Assembly (NCBI RefSeq): GCF_963675165.1
Contig: NC_087391.1
Location: 4,514,646-4,578,645, forward strand
Reading direction: 5' to 3'
Source: Halichondria panicea
Taxonomy: Eukaryota > Porifera > Demospongiae > Suberitida > Halichondriidae
Length of the DNA: 64,000 nt
Position numbers and translations under genes: made by a program. Below, piece by piece: positions 36,942 through 48,265 of the stretch; positions within the stretch are counted from its first letter, which is position 1; every line of letters begins with the position of its first letter. Under the pieces are notes generated by a model. The model saw only the letters and a list, made by a program, of their open reading frames with translations. It did no database searches and was not told the DNA's origin.

Positions 36942-39900
36942 TTATCCCAACGAGTGCGTACCTTGTGCGTATGCTACTTCCTCTGGGAGCTGGAAACTAA
37001 CTCGAGTCATCGTTTTGTTTGGGGCCACTTTCCTCACGAGGTACAGCGAGTAAGTCCCTTTAATTAACTCCTTCACCCTCAGGCTCTTGACGACGGTATT
37101 TAGGGAGTCTTGCTCGGGGGAATTGGGGCACTTGGAGAACCCATAGCAGTGTATCGTCGGCATAACGAGCTCCCTCCTTCTAGAGTGTGGTACACGAGAG
37201 AACAATCCTCTAAAGGTATCCAAAAATGTGTATGCTATCGCAGGAAGGTTCATTATAACATGAGAATACATGGCACTTTGCCCATCGATAATCTGGTCCA
37301 AAAATAGTTCAGTTACTTTTCGAATAAACTCCCTACCATCCAAATTATAAGTAGAGATTTGTTTGTGAACTTTGTTTCTTTTTGCGTTCTCACATAAATA
37401 GTCATACGAGTGTGGATTGAGATCGTTAGCGTAGATGACACACCCCTTCTTTGCTGCGGGAATTGAAAATGGACCCACACCTGCAAAGACATCGAGCACA
37501 CTTTCTCCTCGTTTCAAGAATCCCACCAGCCGATTGTGCTCACTGTGTAACCGGGAGTTCCAATATACCTTAGAGAAATCAAATGTGAAAGAGCACCCGT
37601 TCTCATTAATGGTAGCAACAAGATTGTCTTCACCTGCCAACACTTCCATTTTGAAGAAACGAAACGTATTGTCAATTTGATCTGTCTTATTCACAACCGT
37701 TTTGATCAATTGATGCTTGTCTAGTGTAACTTGCCCTGCGTATGTAAACATTCAATTTCAGATGATTTTCAATGAAAAACAAACATGTCTACATACAATA
37801 AAGAATGAGTAGGCATACGGGGAGGAAGTAAACACAGCCAAAAAATCGTCTTTGACGTACCAAAAAAATCGTAATACTGGCCAAAAAATCCCACTCAAGT
37901 GAAAGTTGCAACAACACTAAACACCACATGTGAGGGGGCATCTACGTACGTCATACTCATCACGTCACTGCATGTTCCCTATATGCATGTGAGGGGGCAC
38001 CTACATGTATCTGTTAGTATGCATGTAATGGGAGTGCCTTATACTTTAATCACTACACTGCACGTTCTCTATAAGCGTGCAGAAATGGTTTGCTGACAAA
38101 TCAAAACTAAAGTTACATGTAGTGTATGCAGGTTACCAAAGGGTGTATAAAGATATGTAGGCTACTATAAAGAGATATTCCCTTGACCTTGACTTTACCT
38201 ATAATGCTCTTGAAGGGCATTGCATTCTCCCTCAGATTGTAATGAGCGATGTGACCAATGGCCTCAAATCCAGTCGGCACTTCCTTCACACTCTCAGGCA
38301 GTAACGCCCTCAAGATGGCCGAGTGGGAGTAGGAGTCAGGATAGGTGAGGTGTACAGTGTGGGTGGTTTCCTCGCCGCCATTGGTGGTGATCCAGTCGTG
38401 GTCAGTCGGAGAGAGGGTGTGTGGTCTCAGGCTCTCAGGAAGTAGGAGGAGAGCTTTGGATTCCTGTACAATACAAGAGGAAGTACATGAGCGTACACAC
38501 GAGGGGCAATATTTCACTATTATACAAAAAAGGCCAGGTATATTAAGGATATGAAAACTAACTACCGGAATTGATAACCCTAGCGATGCTCACAACGCTA
38601 TGATTGATCTTATAAAGAAGGCCGCCCATAATTGAATCTATTCTGAAACTGCTAAAAGCATGAATCACAGCACAAAGAGATCAGAGGTAGTGACTGAAGA
38701 CATCAATAAACCAGTTGCAGAAGGAAAGCATACAAAGCACAGGATTTCCATATCATTAACAGACGACCAAACAAACAAACAAACAAACACATGTGACAGT
38801 CTCATTCCGTGCTAAAGTTCTACATAATTCAGAGAACGAACCTAAATTAAGTGGCAGACGCAATCTCTGGGAAATATCAAAGTTCCCACGCACGTGCACA
38901 CACATAATCCAGTCTAAGGCACCATAATAGGCAAAGCCACTTCAAAAGCACCCCACCAGAAGTACCCTATTCACACCAGTCTCCCCACTTCCTGAGTCCC
39001 ACTGCCCTGGGTAATGTGTGACCATGGGAGCACCACCAGAGGGGAAATGGTGAGAATTAATAACTTAGTCTCCAAGTGTGTGTCTGCTCTTGTGTGAATA
39101 AGAACAAATAATGGTCTGCACAATGCAACTGTTTATAGAAAATATTTCTTAATTAGAGAATGAAGCCTGGTACCACTGTGTGTGACTGTGTGACAGGAAA
39201 GGGACTTCCTCTGTTCGATCAAACATGTTTACACACCCAACCTAATGTATCAGATTACTGGGTAACTCGATGGTGCGACCTCCAGGGGGGAAATAACTAG
39301 TGGGGAGACCAATTAACACATCGACTCAAGGACCTACAATGTACATGTATCTCACACCCATAATTATTTTTACTAGCGTTGAGTGCTTGATTGTAAACTT
39401 CAGTACGTTTCTTAGTACCGTATAGTGGATATATTTGAAGGTATAAACTTTTGCAGAAAGACTGTTGAAAGAATTTTTTGGATTTAATTGATTGGACTAT
39501 CTGTCTTTTGGCACATGCATGCATGCGATATTAGTATAAATGTTCGCGGTTCATCAAGTTTATACCCTCGAAACATACCCGCTATACGTTACTATAATTA
39601 AAACCATAATTCATTATGATACTAATGAGGTATCTGCATTGGCCGTGAGTGTGTCATGTGTGGCAGTGTATTTAATATACACAACAGAATAAAAGCAAGT
39701 ATAATATTACCGTACTTATTCGATTTAAGGCGACACTTGAAAATAATTACGTAAGCCAGAGATCGTTTCTTTTGGAGGTTGAAAAATTATATTGAAGTCC
39801 TGGTGTCGCATATTTAGAGGGTCGCATCTAATTGGAGGTTACTCTATTATCCTCGATTACAGGCCGTTTAAATTACTAGCGGCCTGAAATCGAGGCTATG

Positions 39901-40404
39901 CTTTGACCTCTATTTAGGACGCGACATAAAAAATAATTGTCAATGCAGCATGCAGTCGCTATTTTTAGAGGTCAGAAAATTGCCTAGATCAAGGGTGTCG
40001 CATATTTGGAGGGTCGCCTTAAATGGAATAAGTACGGTATGAGAACATGGTAAATCATACCCCACACTAACGAGCTTGGCAGGATATACCGCCCACTCAC
40101 ATACAAAACAAACCTTTCCTTCTTCATCGGTTATGCTAACGACTCTCTTGAGGAGAGGGTACTTCAGGATCACGTGAGAGAGGTGTGAGAGGAACTTGGA
40201 GACCAGTGAAGGGGTGTTCAGCTTGACAGCTGGTAGCTCAACCTCCCTCGCAAACAAGCCGCGGTCTAGAGAGGTCGACCCACACACAGTACATGGAGGA
40301 GCAAAGAATGCATCCAAGTCTTCCTTGGACATCGCCTCAGTGCATAGGTAGCTGCATACAGGAGAGTATAAGCTTCTGCTGACTACCCTACTACAAAGGG
40401 CCAT
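36942..40404 (-). CDS. TRMT5: tRNA (guanine(37)-N1)-methyltransferase
   Basis: Methylates G37 next to the anticodon, using S-adenosylmethionine; in animals it acts in mitochondria and the nucleus or cytosol. Three exons on the minus strand (40404-40114, 38463-38199, 37735-36942) join in frame to 449 residues. The start ATG at 40404 begins MALCSRVVSRSLYSPVCSYL, a basic, Ser-rich, acid-free segment that looks like a mitochondrial presequence. Exon 2 holds EVPTGFEAIGHIAHYNLRE. Exon 3 has the SAM-binding DVFAGVGPFS (about 267-276), the YANDLNP loop and MNLPA (about 347), which corresponds to the NPPY-type catalytic loop of Trm5. The frame ends at TAA 36944-36942, but CAAG|GTACGC at about 36961 could be a donor leading to a short extra exon. 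Introns contain foldback elements at 39416-39592 and 39708-40039. Fragments of exon 1 recur at 55564 and 62791. Confidence 0.92.
39416..39592. mobile_element. Foldback element in TRMT5 intron 1
   Basis: The left end TACCGTATAGTGGATATATT is inverted at the right (AAACATACCCGCTATACGT). Internal AAGGTATAAACTTTTGC and TTCGCGG blocks match the family at 63112-63452. Confidence 0.7.
39708..40039. mobile_element. MITE with 27-bp terminal inverted repeats in TRMT5 intron 1
   Basis: The two 27-bp termini, starting TACCGTACTTATTC and ending GAATAAGTACGGTA, are inverted copies with one mismatch. Internal blocks such as GTCGCAT and GAGGTT recur. It ends about 75 bp before the exon 1 donor (exon 1 is 40114-40404). 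The two TRMT5 fragments in the tandem array lack it, which provides empty sites. Confidence 0.85.
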
Positions 40405-40500
40405 GCGGTCCACCCAGTTTAATTAATAGGGGAATTCCCTGATTGTACTCTGTACATGTATTTACATGGGGGGAAACCCCCTTCCTCTTGACCCTCTACA
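40405..40500. promoter_or_regulatory. 96-bp bidirectional promoter of TRMT5 and GDPGP1
   Basis: The two start codons point away from each other with only 96 bases between them. The spacer has an AT-rich TTTAATTAATAG near TRMT5 and a short G-run/C-run inversion (GGGGGGAAACCCCC). Transcription start sites cannot be read from sequence; the 5' UTRs must be very short or overlap. Confidence 0.6.
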
Positions 40501-42741
40501 ATGAACTCACCTTTGGCCACAGGTCCTCTGTCTCCTAGTGCTGGTGACCCTCAGCCCGTGGTGTTCACCTACAGCAAGAGAGATGTGGAGAAAGCTGTGA
40601 ACAGTGCTACTGGTTGGACCAAGGAATGCTACTCAGAGGTGCATAGGCTTATTCAGTGACTAAATCTATGGCTGGCTAGGCTGGCTGCATGCATGGGCCT
40701 AATATATATACGTATGTCATATGACCATCTCTTCATAGTGATGTAGTTTGTAACTGTTATTTTGTTCGCCGTGTGTGAATGGGGTGATTTGCTGCAACAG
40801 TTTGACACTCTCCTCTGCTCTCAATGGGACCGTGCTGTAGCCGATGGTGTGTTCAGGTACAGCCTGGATGAGGTCGTCACCAGACTGGTACCCGGGAGGT
40901 ACGGGTTCATCGCTCAGAGGAATCCAAAACGATTCAGTCATCGTCGGAAACCAGATGAGGTGAAGAGTATCTGTCAGCCCTTCAACCGTGAGCTGTTCAA
41001 CTTTAACAAAGTGAAAAGAAGTGAGGTGAGTGAATGGAGCTAGTGTGGTTGAATGTGGCCTTACAATACTGTACAGTACAAGCCTAGCCAATTCAATATA
41101 CAAGCCAGCTGCTTATTGAGTGTCACAACATGTTTGTATGACAACTTTTCTTAAGCTAATTTACTATAATTATGCAAAATTATACTTAACAATGGGGGGC
41201 AATACAGGTTTCAAGCCCAGCTACAAGCCACTGTAATGTATTGACTGTGTAAAAGTTAGTAGCTTGTAAGTTTGTTCATAAGCTACGTGCAGTTTACTGT
41301 ATGCACCTCTGCACTGACCCTCTCAACACATGTATTAAGGCCCGGTAATGTGAAAACCTCCAAGCTAGTACTTACCTCCTTGGGCAGATCCTTCTTGAGT
41401 TGAAGAGGGAGGGAGGAGTCGGTCACTGGCTGCTGGTGAATGTGAGCCCTATTGACTACGGTCATGTGCTGCTGGTACCTCAACCCCAGGACTGCTTGCC
41501 TCAGGTGCATCATCACATGTGGTGTGTAGATACTGGTACTGTCATTTGAGTGGGTGTTATAACTGAAGTCTCACACACAAATTATGATTTATTTGCTGCA
41601 GATAATGACTCAGGATTCTATCCAGTTATGCCTCGACGTTATGGCTATGAGTGGCCACAGGTAGGACCTACCTTAGGATACGGGTAGTATTGTGAACATA
41701 AAAATTTGATGTGTTTTTCTCATTGTGCAGTGGGCTCATCATGGTTGCTAACAGTCTCCTGGCCTATGCCTCAGTCAACCACCTACACTACCACTTCATG
41801 TACACTGCACAGCCTCTACTAGCAGCCACAGTGGTGAGTGCTGCATGACTAACTTTAGGAATTGGTAAAGATCATTAATAACTATAATATATAATTATTG
41901 CACTTGATTATTCCTCTAGACTGGGAGACCCCTTACCAGATCATGTTTTGAGTTGGTAGACCACCCCATTCCTGGATTTGGGTTTCAGTTGGACACACCA
42001 ACCTATACCTGTGCAGAGTGAGGACTAACATTTGCCAAATATATTTTATCTGTTCGTGTCTTTGTTCCAGGAACATCTTTAAAGTTGTATCAATTCTAAT
42101 CGACGCTAATATTCCTCACAATTTGGTGATGCTGAGGGGAGTTCCCTTTAATCAAGGCTCATCAACAGCTGACTGCGTTGTGAGGGCATTGCTGATTCCT
42201 AGGAAACCAGCCTATGGTTAGTCGATACTAATTGCTTTTTTTTCTTCCTATACGTCCATTTATTTAGAGGTTAATGCTGCAGGTTTAAAGAGTATCTATG
42301 ACTCTGGACAAGTGCCACCATTCTTTGCTGCTGCCTGTGAGCTGGGCCTGGGGTTCATCCCAGTTGTAGGTGAGGAAAATTATTAATTCTCTTGTGGTGA
42401 TGCATGGCATTTATATAGCGGGTAATTTTCGTGGGGTAAAATATTCGTTATTTTCGTGGGAAAGCTGACCTCCACGAAATTAACATGAACGCATGCAATG
42501 CAGTGCAGTCAAACGAAATTTCTACTCACACAAATCATCGTGTTCTAAACGGATTTTTACCCCACGAAAATTACCCGCTATACTACGGTAATTATTGCTA
42601 GTTTAACTAATTTCTCCTGCAGACCAGTCCAAGTATGAGAGCTTAAGTGAAGAGGACGTGCTTCAAGTGTTGAACATGAGCTCACTAACTGTAGAGGACT
42701 TTGACTCCGTTAAAACAAGTGTATGTACTGTCAGTAACTAG
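40501..42741 (+). CDS. GDPGP1: GDP-D-glucose phosphorylase 1
   Basis: A cytosolic HIT-superfamily enzyme that phosphorolyses GDP-D-glucose to glucose 1-phosphate and GDP, thought to remove mis-made GDP-glucose. Nine exons (40501-40638, 40801-41025, 41388-41504, 41602-41660, 41731-41833, 41920-42017, 42071-42216, 42283-42369, 42623-42741) join in frame to 363 residues, close to the human 385. Family hallmarks are FRYSLDEV, PGRYGFIAQ, FNRELFNFNKV, LLVNVSPIDYGHVLLVP and the histidine motif ASVNHLHYH (HLHYH at about 197-201), which replaces the classical HIT triad. HNLVMLRG and CELGLGFIPV match the C-terminal part. It is divergent to TRMT5 over a 96-bp spacer. A MITE sits in its last intron. A GT at 42721 could splice onward and alter the final six residues. 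Confidence 0.93.
42414..42590. mobile_element. MITE with 26-bp perfect inverted ends in GDPGP1 intron 8
   Basis: The left arm, starting TATAGCGGGTAATTTTCGTG, is repeated inverted at the right, ending in CACGAAAATTACCCGCTATA, followed by CTACGGTA. The interior contains GCTGACCTCCACGAAATT, related to the element at 1062-1194. Confidence 0.85.
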
Positions 42742-42914
42742 GTTGTGCATTAATTATGTCTTCACATTATTACATTGTTATTAATTTATGATCATTCTAG
42801 GGGTATAGGGAAATCACACACATACACACAGCTAGCTAGCTATGCGCACTAGAATCTAGCCTCCTTCAAGAGAAAAAGAAGTGCGGGCTGGTATCGAGGC
42901 TAGCACACACATAA

Positions 42915-42957
42915 AACAAAGGCGTGGCTCGTTTGTGCATTTGTGGGTGTGCCTGAT
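42915..42957 (+). promoter_or_regulatory. Conserved upstream block of gene A
   Basis: AACAAAGGCGTGGCTCGTTT followed about 16 bp later by GTGTGCCTG lies about 64 bp before the gene A start codon. The same block, with a T at one position, lies about 61 bp before gene C (55859-55893). Conservation at fixed spacing suggests a core promoter or 5' UTR element, or simply shared descent. Confidence 0.4.
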
Positions 42958-42978
42958 CAGTCTTTATATGTGTGTACA

Positions 42979-45900
42979 ATGGCTGAAGGGATTAGCAAAG
43001 AAGTGAAGATCAAGGCAGCCTCAGAGGCCCTAACCAGCCAACTGGATAATCTCTTTGGAGTAATAGACCCCTTGTCTATATCTATGAAATTGATTTCCAA
43101 AAAGATCACTGATCGATCGATTCTTGAGAAGGTCAGATTGCAAAGTTCCACTAAGAGTGAGAAGGCGTGTGATGTTCTAACTGCTGTCTCTGATGCTGTG
43201 ATGGTTAACCCAAACTACTTTGACACTTTTTGCGATATCCTCGATAGTGAGCTAGTAACTAAAGATGTTGCAAGGATTCTGAAAGGTAGGTGTAAACAGT
43301 TTGATCAAGTTTCTGGCCTTATGTGATTCATTGACTAGCTCATAATACTGTGTTTCTTTAATATCCAGAGAATTATCAAGCGAACCTTCAGCAAATCCAC
43401 AGAGCTCAGCAAATTCCAAGTAAGTGCCCAATCTGGTGTTTGTCACACCAGCATTAAATTGTCTCTCTCTTTAGCATGCACATGTAATGTGCTACAAAAG
43501 TCATCCTTGAATGACCTTAAAAAATTGCTAGACGCTTTGAAAATATACAGCGGTGCCGATAAGAAGAAGATGGAACAAAAGGGTCTTACAGAATACGTGA
43601 CCTGCTTCATTCAAGCTGACTGCTCTTCCACTGACCATTTGGAGGAGCATCTCCTGGCTCTACACGAACAAGATAGCTTGATTACTGATGTCTCCGTATA
43701 CCATTGGGTGAAACAACTGGCCACACAAAAATTTACTGAAAGTGTGGCCATACCAACAAGTCCTCTTAAAGTTGCTCCTGTTACAAAATCATGTCTGTTT
43801 TCAAAGCCTGTTGTGTATCATGCCAGTATTTGCTCACTAGCAGTCAACAAAACTGATGCCGGGGAGTACCAAAAGTTCTTCAAAGACAAGCGGTTTGTTC
43901 CTGGGCACTCGCTTAAAGAAGTCTCCATCTCTCGGTCAAAACAGGATCGGTATCTCATAGCAACTCAAGACGACTCCACCTACTACATTGCCTTTCAGAG
44001 TGAGCCAAACATCACAGAATGGCCCAAGAGATTCACATCTTTTGAAAATGGTTGGTTATTTACCACAATGCTCAAAAAGATACATGTACTTATTACCTGT
44101 AGGAGTCAAAATGCAGTCAGAGAATTTTCCAATTGACTTCATCACAGAACTTCTCAACAATGACACAAAGAGAGTTGTTCTTACAGGTACCTTTGTTTTG
44201 TGCACGACTATAATGTTGTAATTCTAAAGTTAAGGTTTATTTTCATTTTCAGGTTTTTCTTTTGGTGGAATGCTGGCTTGTTCAATAGCCGTTCAAGTGT
44301 GGCAGCGAGGGTACATACCAGCTCAGCTGCTACAAGAGAACCTCGTATGTATCACATTTGCTCAGCCCCACCTCCCAGTGCCCCAACTAGCAGACTTAGC
44401 GAGAGACCGTCCTGAGATTGCTAACACAATCCATGCCATCTACTTTGAGGAGGACATAGTTCCTCGCCTTCTGAGGGTTTTTGACCTACCATGTAGCACT
44501 CTGATTGAAGAGCGAGTAACAAGAGAACCTGGCCTTCAGATGAAAGTTAGAGAACTACCCAAAGCTGTAAGTATGCTGTTCTGCTGTGTAATCAATGATT
44601 TAATTTCTATACATAATATATGTAGCAGGCTTTTCAAGACCTTTTAACACAGAAGCTTCTCTCAGACATAGGGCAGCTATTATTTGAAAGCTTGGAAGTA
44701 AGCAATGAATCGGATTGCAGCAAAAAGTATGATATGCCTTTTGTACTATTAGGTGTCCTCCTCATTTTCTGAACTTGTGGAATTCCTAAAGAGGATATTG
44801 GAAGGGTTGTCTCAAAACGCTGGACTAAGCCAATCGTTGACCTACTACCAGCTCTCGTACTCCACCGATCAGTCCTCCTGTCTTCAGTTCAGTGAGATGA
44901 CAAAAGATCAATCAGCCATTCAATCCTCACATCTCAAGATTGGTGAATTAGTTCATCTCACGCCTGAAGTCTTTAAAAAGGTTTGCTCTTTACTTATAGA
45001 GTTATACCGGTTAAGTACACACTTCTGTATACATGCAGCATTCCATGAATACGTACTGTGAGAAGCTCTTTCGAGGCTACTTGGACAAAACTCCTGGTTA
45101 CAGAATCCAACCCCAAGGAAAGGCCCCATCTTCTCTCAACATGAGACCGACTGTAAGTGGTGTCACTATTCACGAACACGGCTCAGAAGTTGCTTTGGTG
45201 GTGGAAGGTACCAACTTTTGGTTCTGCCATCGTCTGTCCATCAGAGGAGAGAGTGTTGTAACTCCAGCCTCTAAAATCTCTGGTACGTCAATGAAGCTCA
45301 ATTTTGACAAAGAAACCAAGACGACACTGAGTGCACTTTCTGACAACGAAGAAGTCAGTCTCAAAGTGTTCAATCACTTCATGAAGTCTCCAGTTGCTGT
45401 AAATGTGAAGGTCGTGAAGAAAGTAAGTTGGTTGTTGAAGTACTAGTGTGTATGGTGATGTTTTCATTAGGAATACCCGGTCAGCACAAGACAGCGACAG
45501 CTAGCTCGGCTCACTCCCTCTCAGCTGATCGAGGTGACCTACCTTAGTGCTCTGCTTGAGAAGCATCCCTACATCTCTGGCCCCCAACCTCAGTCACACA
45601 AGGTGACCGTTATCAAGGCATTTCTTGACAAGGTAGTGAATGTTGTGCCTTTGGAAAGTATTGGATACGCAATTGCATATGGAAACGATCATGTTGCGCT
45701 GCAATGTGTCAATGTGGTGGATGCTTTATTTGATGATTTACCTTCTTCCTATTTAATGGATGATGGTTTTGATAAAGCAACAGGCAGAGTTGGTAGCGGT
45801 ATGTCAGTTGAAATTGATAATGAACTGGTTAAGCAAGTTATTCGTCCGATTATTGACAGTATTGATATCAAGAATGATAACTATTCAGTTACTCATGACT

Positions 45901-48035
45901 TTAATAAAGAAGATAGGACACTCACAATTACAGTTTATTCTTCAGAGGAAACATTAACTCACCACACATACTCACTCGATGAGCTCGAAAAGAAATATAA
46001 GATAGCACCCAACATCGGTTTATCACAGCTAACTTATTTGAAAAATTTAGGTTCTCTACACAGTAAACTATTTCACAAGCAAAGATCAGGCATAGTCAGC
46101 AGTGTCATATGTGGATTAAATATAAGCTCACTATACGGTGCATCAAAAACGAAACTCAAGTCACCTATTGAAACGCTGCGACTAGGAAAGGAAAAACTTG
46201 CTTCCCCATCCTCAGACAAATTGGCATCTTCTGTGTCTTCTTCTGTTACTTCTGACATGAACTTAGAATGCCTGGATAACTCTCTCATGCTGAAAACTGT
46301 GAACGATATTCGTCAAGAAGAGCTAGCGATATGTACGTCACTGCTTGCGGGATTCATGGAACAACATCAAATTGACATTCCATTAATGAAATCAGAGAAA
46401 GATCACTCAAAAGCATTACAACTTTCTGCCAGAGCAAGTGTGGGTGTGTGGGCGTTATCAAGTCTTGATTTTGAGCATATTCAGCCGATTCTCAAGCAAT
46501 GCCGTGGTGAACAACTGCTTGTCAAGATTGAGAAGTATATCAAGGGTATTGTTGAAGCCAAAGCAATGTCACCTACTCCAGACGACACCAAATATGCTGC
46601 CAAACTTCAGTTCATTGTTCAAGGAGCAGAGAAAACAGTAACCTGCAACAGCCAATACATCAGCTACTCCCTCGAGCGACAACTTGCTGACACTTGTTGT
46701 GAAAGGAGAATCACTGAAGATATTCCCTTGGAAAAACTACTTTCACTGTGGGACCAACTTTTTGAGAAAAACATTCTCTCCCTTGTGGCCAAATCTCATC
46801 GCCCGCTGATTGCTCGCTGGCTGAAGTGGGCTTTGATGGTCCACAACCTTCGTGAGGAGCTGGCCAAGTACACAGCCGTGGGGGTGGTGGGACTCGTGAA
46901 CTCAGGGAAGTCACGACTCATCACCACACTCTTTGGAATACAGGTATTACATCAATCAGGTAGTAGCTAGATCTACATGCATACTAGTCACTCAGTCGGA
47001 CATTGACTTCTGTATTTTGTACTTCTAGTTTACCTAGATGAGTGCTTAGATTCCGAATGCTCAAAGCACATAGAGATTTCAGGTCATTTCAGTGACACTG
47101 ATGATTGTTTGCCTGTTTAGATTCCCTCTGGCACTACTGAGGAGAATAGGACGACCGTTCCATTTATGTACAACCTTGAAGACAGAGTGGATGGTCTGGA
47201 CGTGGTGGACTTCCCTGGGGTGGACGACAGAGACGAGAGCATCTCTGGACTGGCTGACCTCCTCCTCACTCTGGCACAGATCATCATCTTTGTGGTGGAC
47301 TACAGGTACATATGTATTACAGCTTTTGTAAATAATTTTATGTGCACACTATATTTAGTTTAAAAATCAGTAAGCAGTGAAATTAATAGTCCCATGCATG
47401 AATCATTATTATAATTGTCCACTGCAAATTGTCGTTGATCTTGTTTGTTAATTATGCAGGAAAGTCCACACTGAGTCCAGTAAGAAGTGGTTGGATAGAC
47501 TGCAGGTTGAGAAAGTTCCTGTGCTGGTGTGTCTTACCTTTGCAGACAAGCTCTATGCTGAGCACATGAGAGACGGCAAACACCTTACTGATGAAAGCAA
47601 GTACCCTGACAAGATATCTACTAAGCACAAGCTTCAAGCTGAGCTGGCTGTAAGTTATGACGATACTGCACACTTGTAATTCTTGAAATTATAATGCAAT
47701 GGTTGAACTGAATTTGCTCCTAGCCACTGGATATTACCATCTAATTCTTTACGACCATCTTTACGTGCAATAAACTCTGTTATTAGCGTGGCCTATAATT
47801 ATTGCAGAGAATCAAAGAGAAACTGGAACTCTCATCCTCTCATCAAATCGAGTTCTGCTCATTCAGTCAGGACAAGGATTCTATTCTGAATTGCGAGGAG
47901 GGTCGCCAAAGACTGAGGGACGTGGGAATCAGCACCCCCTCTGAGGTGGGGGATTGGCTGGTGGACACCTTTAGGAAGAGATTTGGACAAGACGATCTGG
48001 CAGACAGGCTCAGAGATTTTGTACATTCTAGTTAG
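42979..48035 (+). CDS. Gene A: death-fold-like / class 3 lipase-like / dynamin-like GTPase protein
   Basis: Family not recognised. Twelve exons (42979-43285, 43369-43419, 43475-44050, 44103-44186, 44253-44566, 44629-44697, 44753-44980, 45039-45422, 45471-46943, 47121-47305, 47460-47649, 47808-48035) join in frame to 1,362 residues. The start is the ATG of MAEGISKE, conserved in all four copies. Residues 1-102 are an all-helical CARD/death-fold-like block (KACDVLTAVSDAV...FCDIL). Residues ~200-545 match a class 3 lipase: GFSFGG with Ser342, EEDIVPRLL with Asp407, and His544 in HSMNTYC as a candidate triad. Residues ~579-640 resemble an IPT/TIG fold (VVEGTNFWF). A helical region follows, with a diverged part at ~767-875. 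The GTPase has GLVNSGKS (1145-1152), PSGTTEENRTTVPF, DFPG (1192-1195) and TFAD (1250-1253) where TKxD is usual. No signal peptide or membrane segment is seen. A lipid-acting immune effector or regulator is possible but is inference. Confidence 0.88.
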
Positions 48036-48105
48036 TTTCTAGTTAGTTGCATCGAATTCATTAGTGTGAGTCTTTTTATGTTTTGGTTAGCTACAATTGT
48101 ATTCT

Positions 48106-48167
48106 TAGTCTCATGAATCAGCCGCACCTTTGGTGGACACCAAAGGTGCGGCTGATTCATGAGACTA
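48106..48167. repeat. Perfect palindrome, two 30-bp arms with a 2-nt spacer
   Basis: The arm 48106-48135 (starts TAGTCTCATGAATCAGCCGC) is exactly complementary to 48138-48167, with only GA between. It lies between the gene A stop and the gene B start (48266). It could be a miniature foldback transposon, or a hairpin in the gene A transcript or the gene B 5' region. Confidence 0.95.
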
Positions 48168-48265
48168 TTGCATTCAGCTTAGTTGTTTGATAAACAAAAT
48201 TAATGACCTTTACCTACAATTTTGTGATTCTGTGGGTGTGTCCATGTTGTATTGACTTTGTAAAC

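Noticed and set aside
42943-42978. Upstream in-frame start for gene A (MGVPDQSLYVCT before MAEG).
   Set aside because: The four copies have unrelated sequence before MAEGISKE, while conservation starts exactly at that Met.
45170-45373. Minus-strand ORFs opposite the lipase-GTPase exons (also 46073-46288, 47452-47673 and their counterparts in B and C).
   Set aside because: They recur only because the plus-strand coding sequence is conserved, and they break at each intron.
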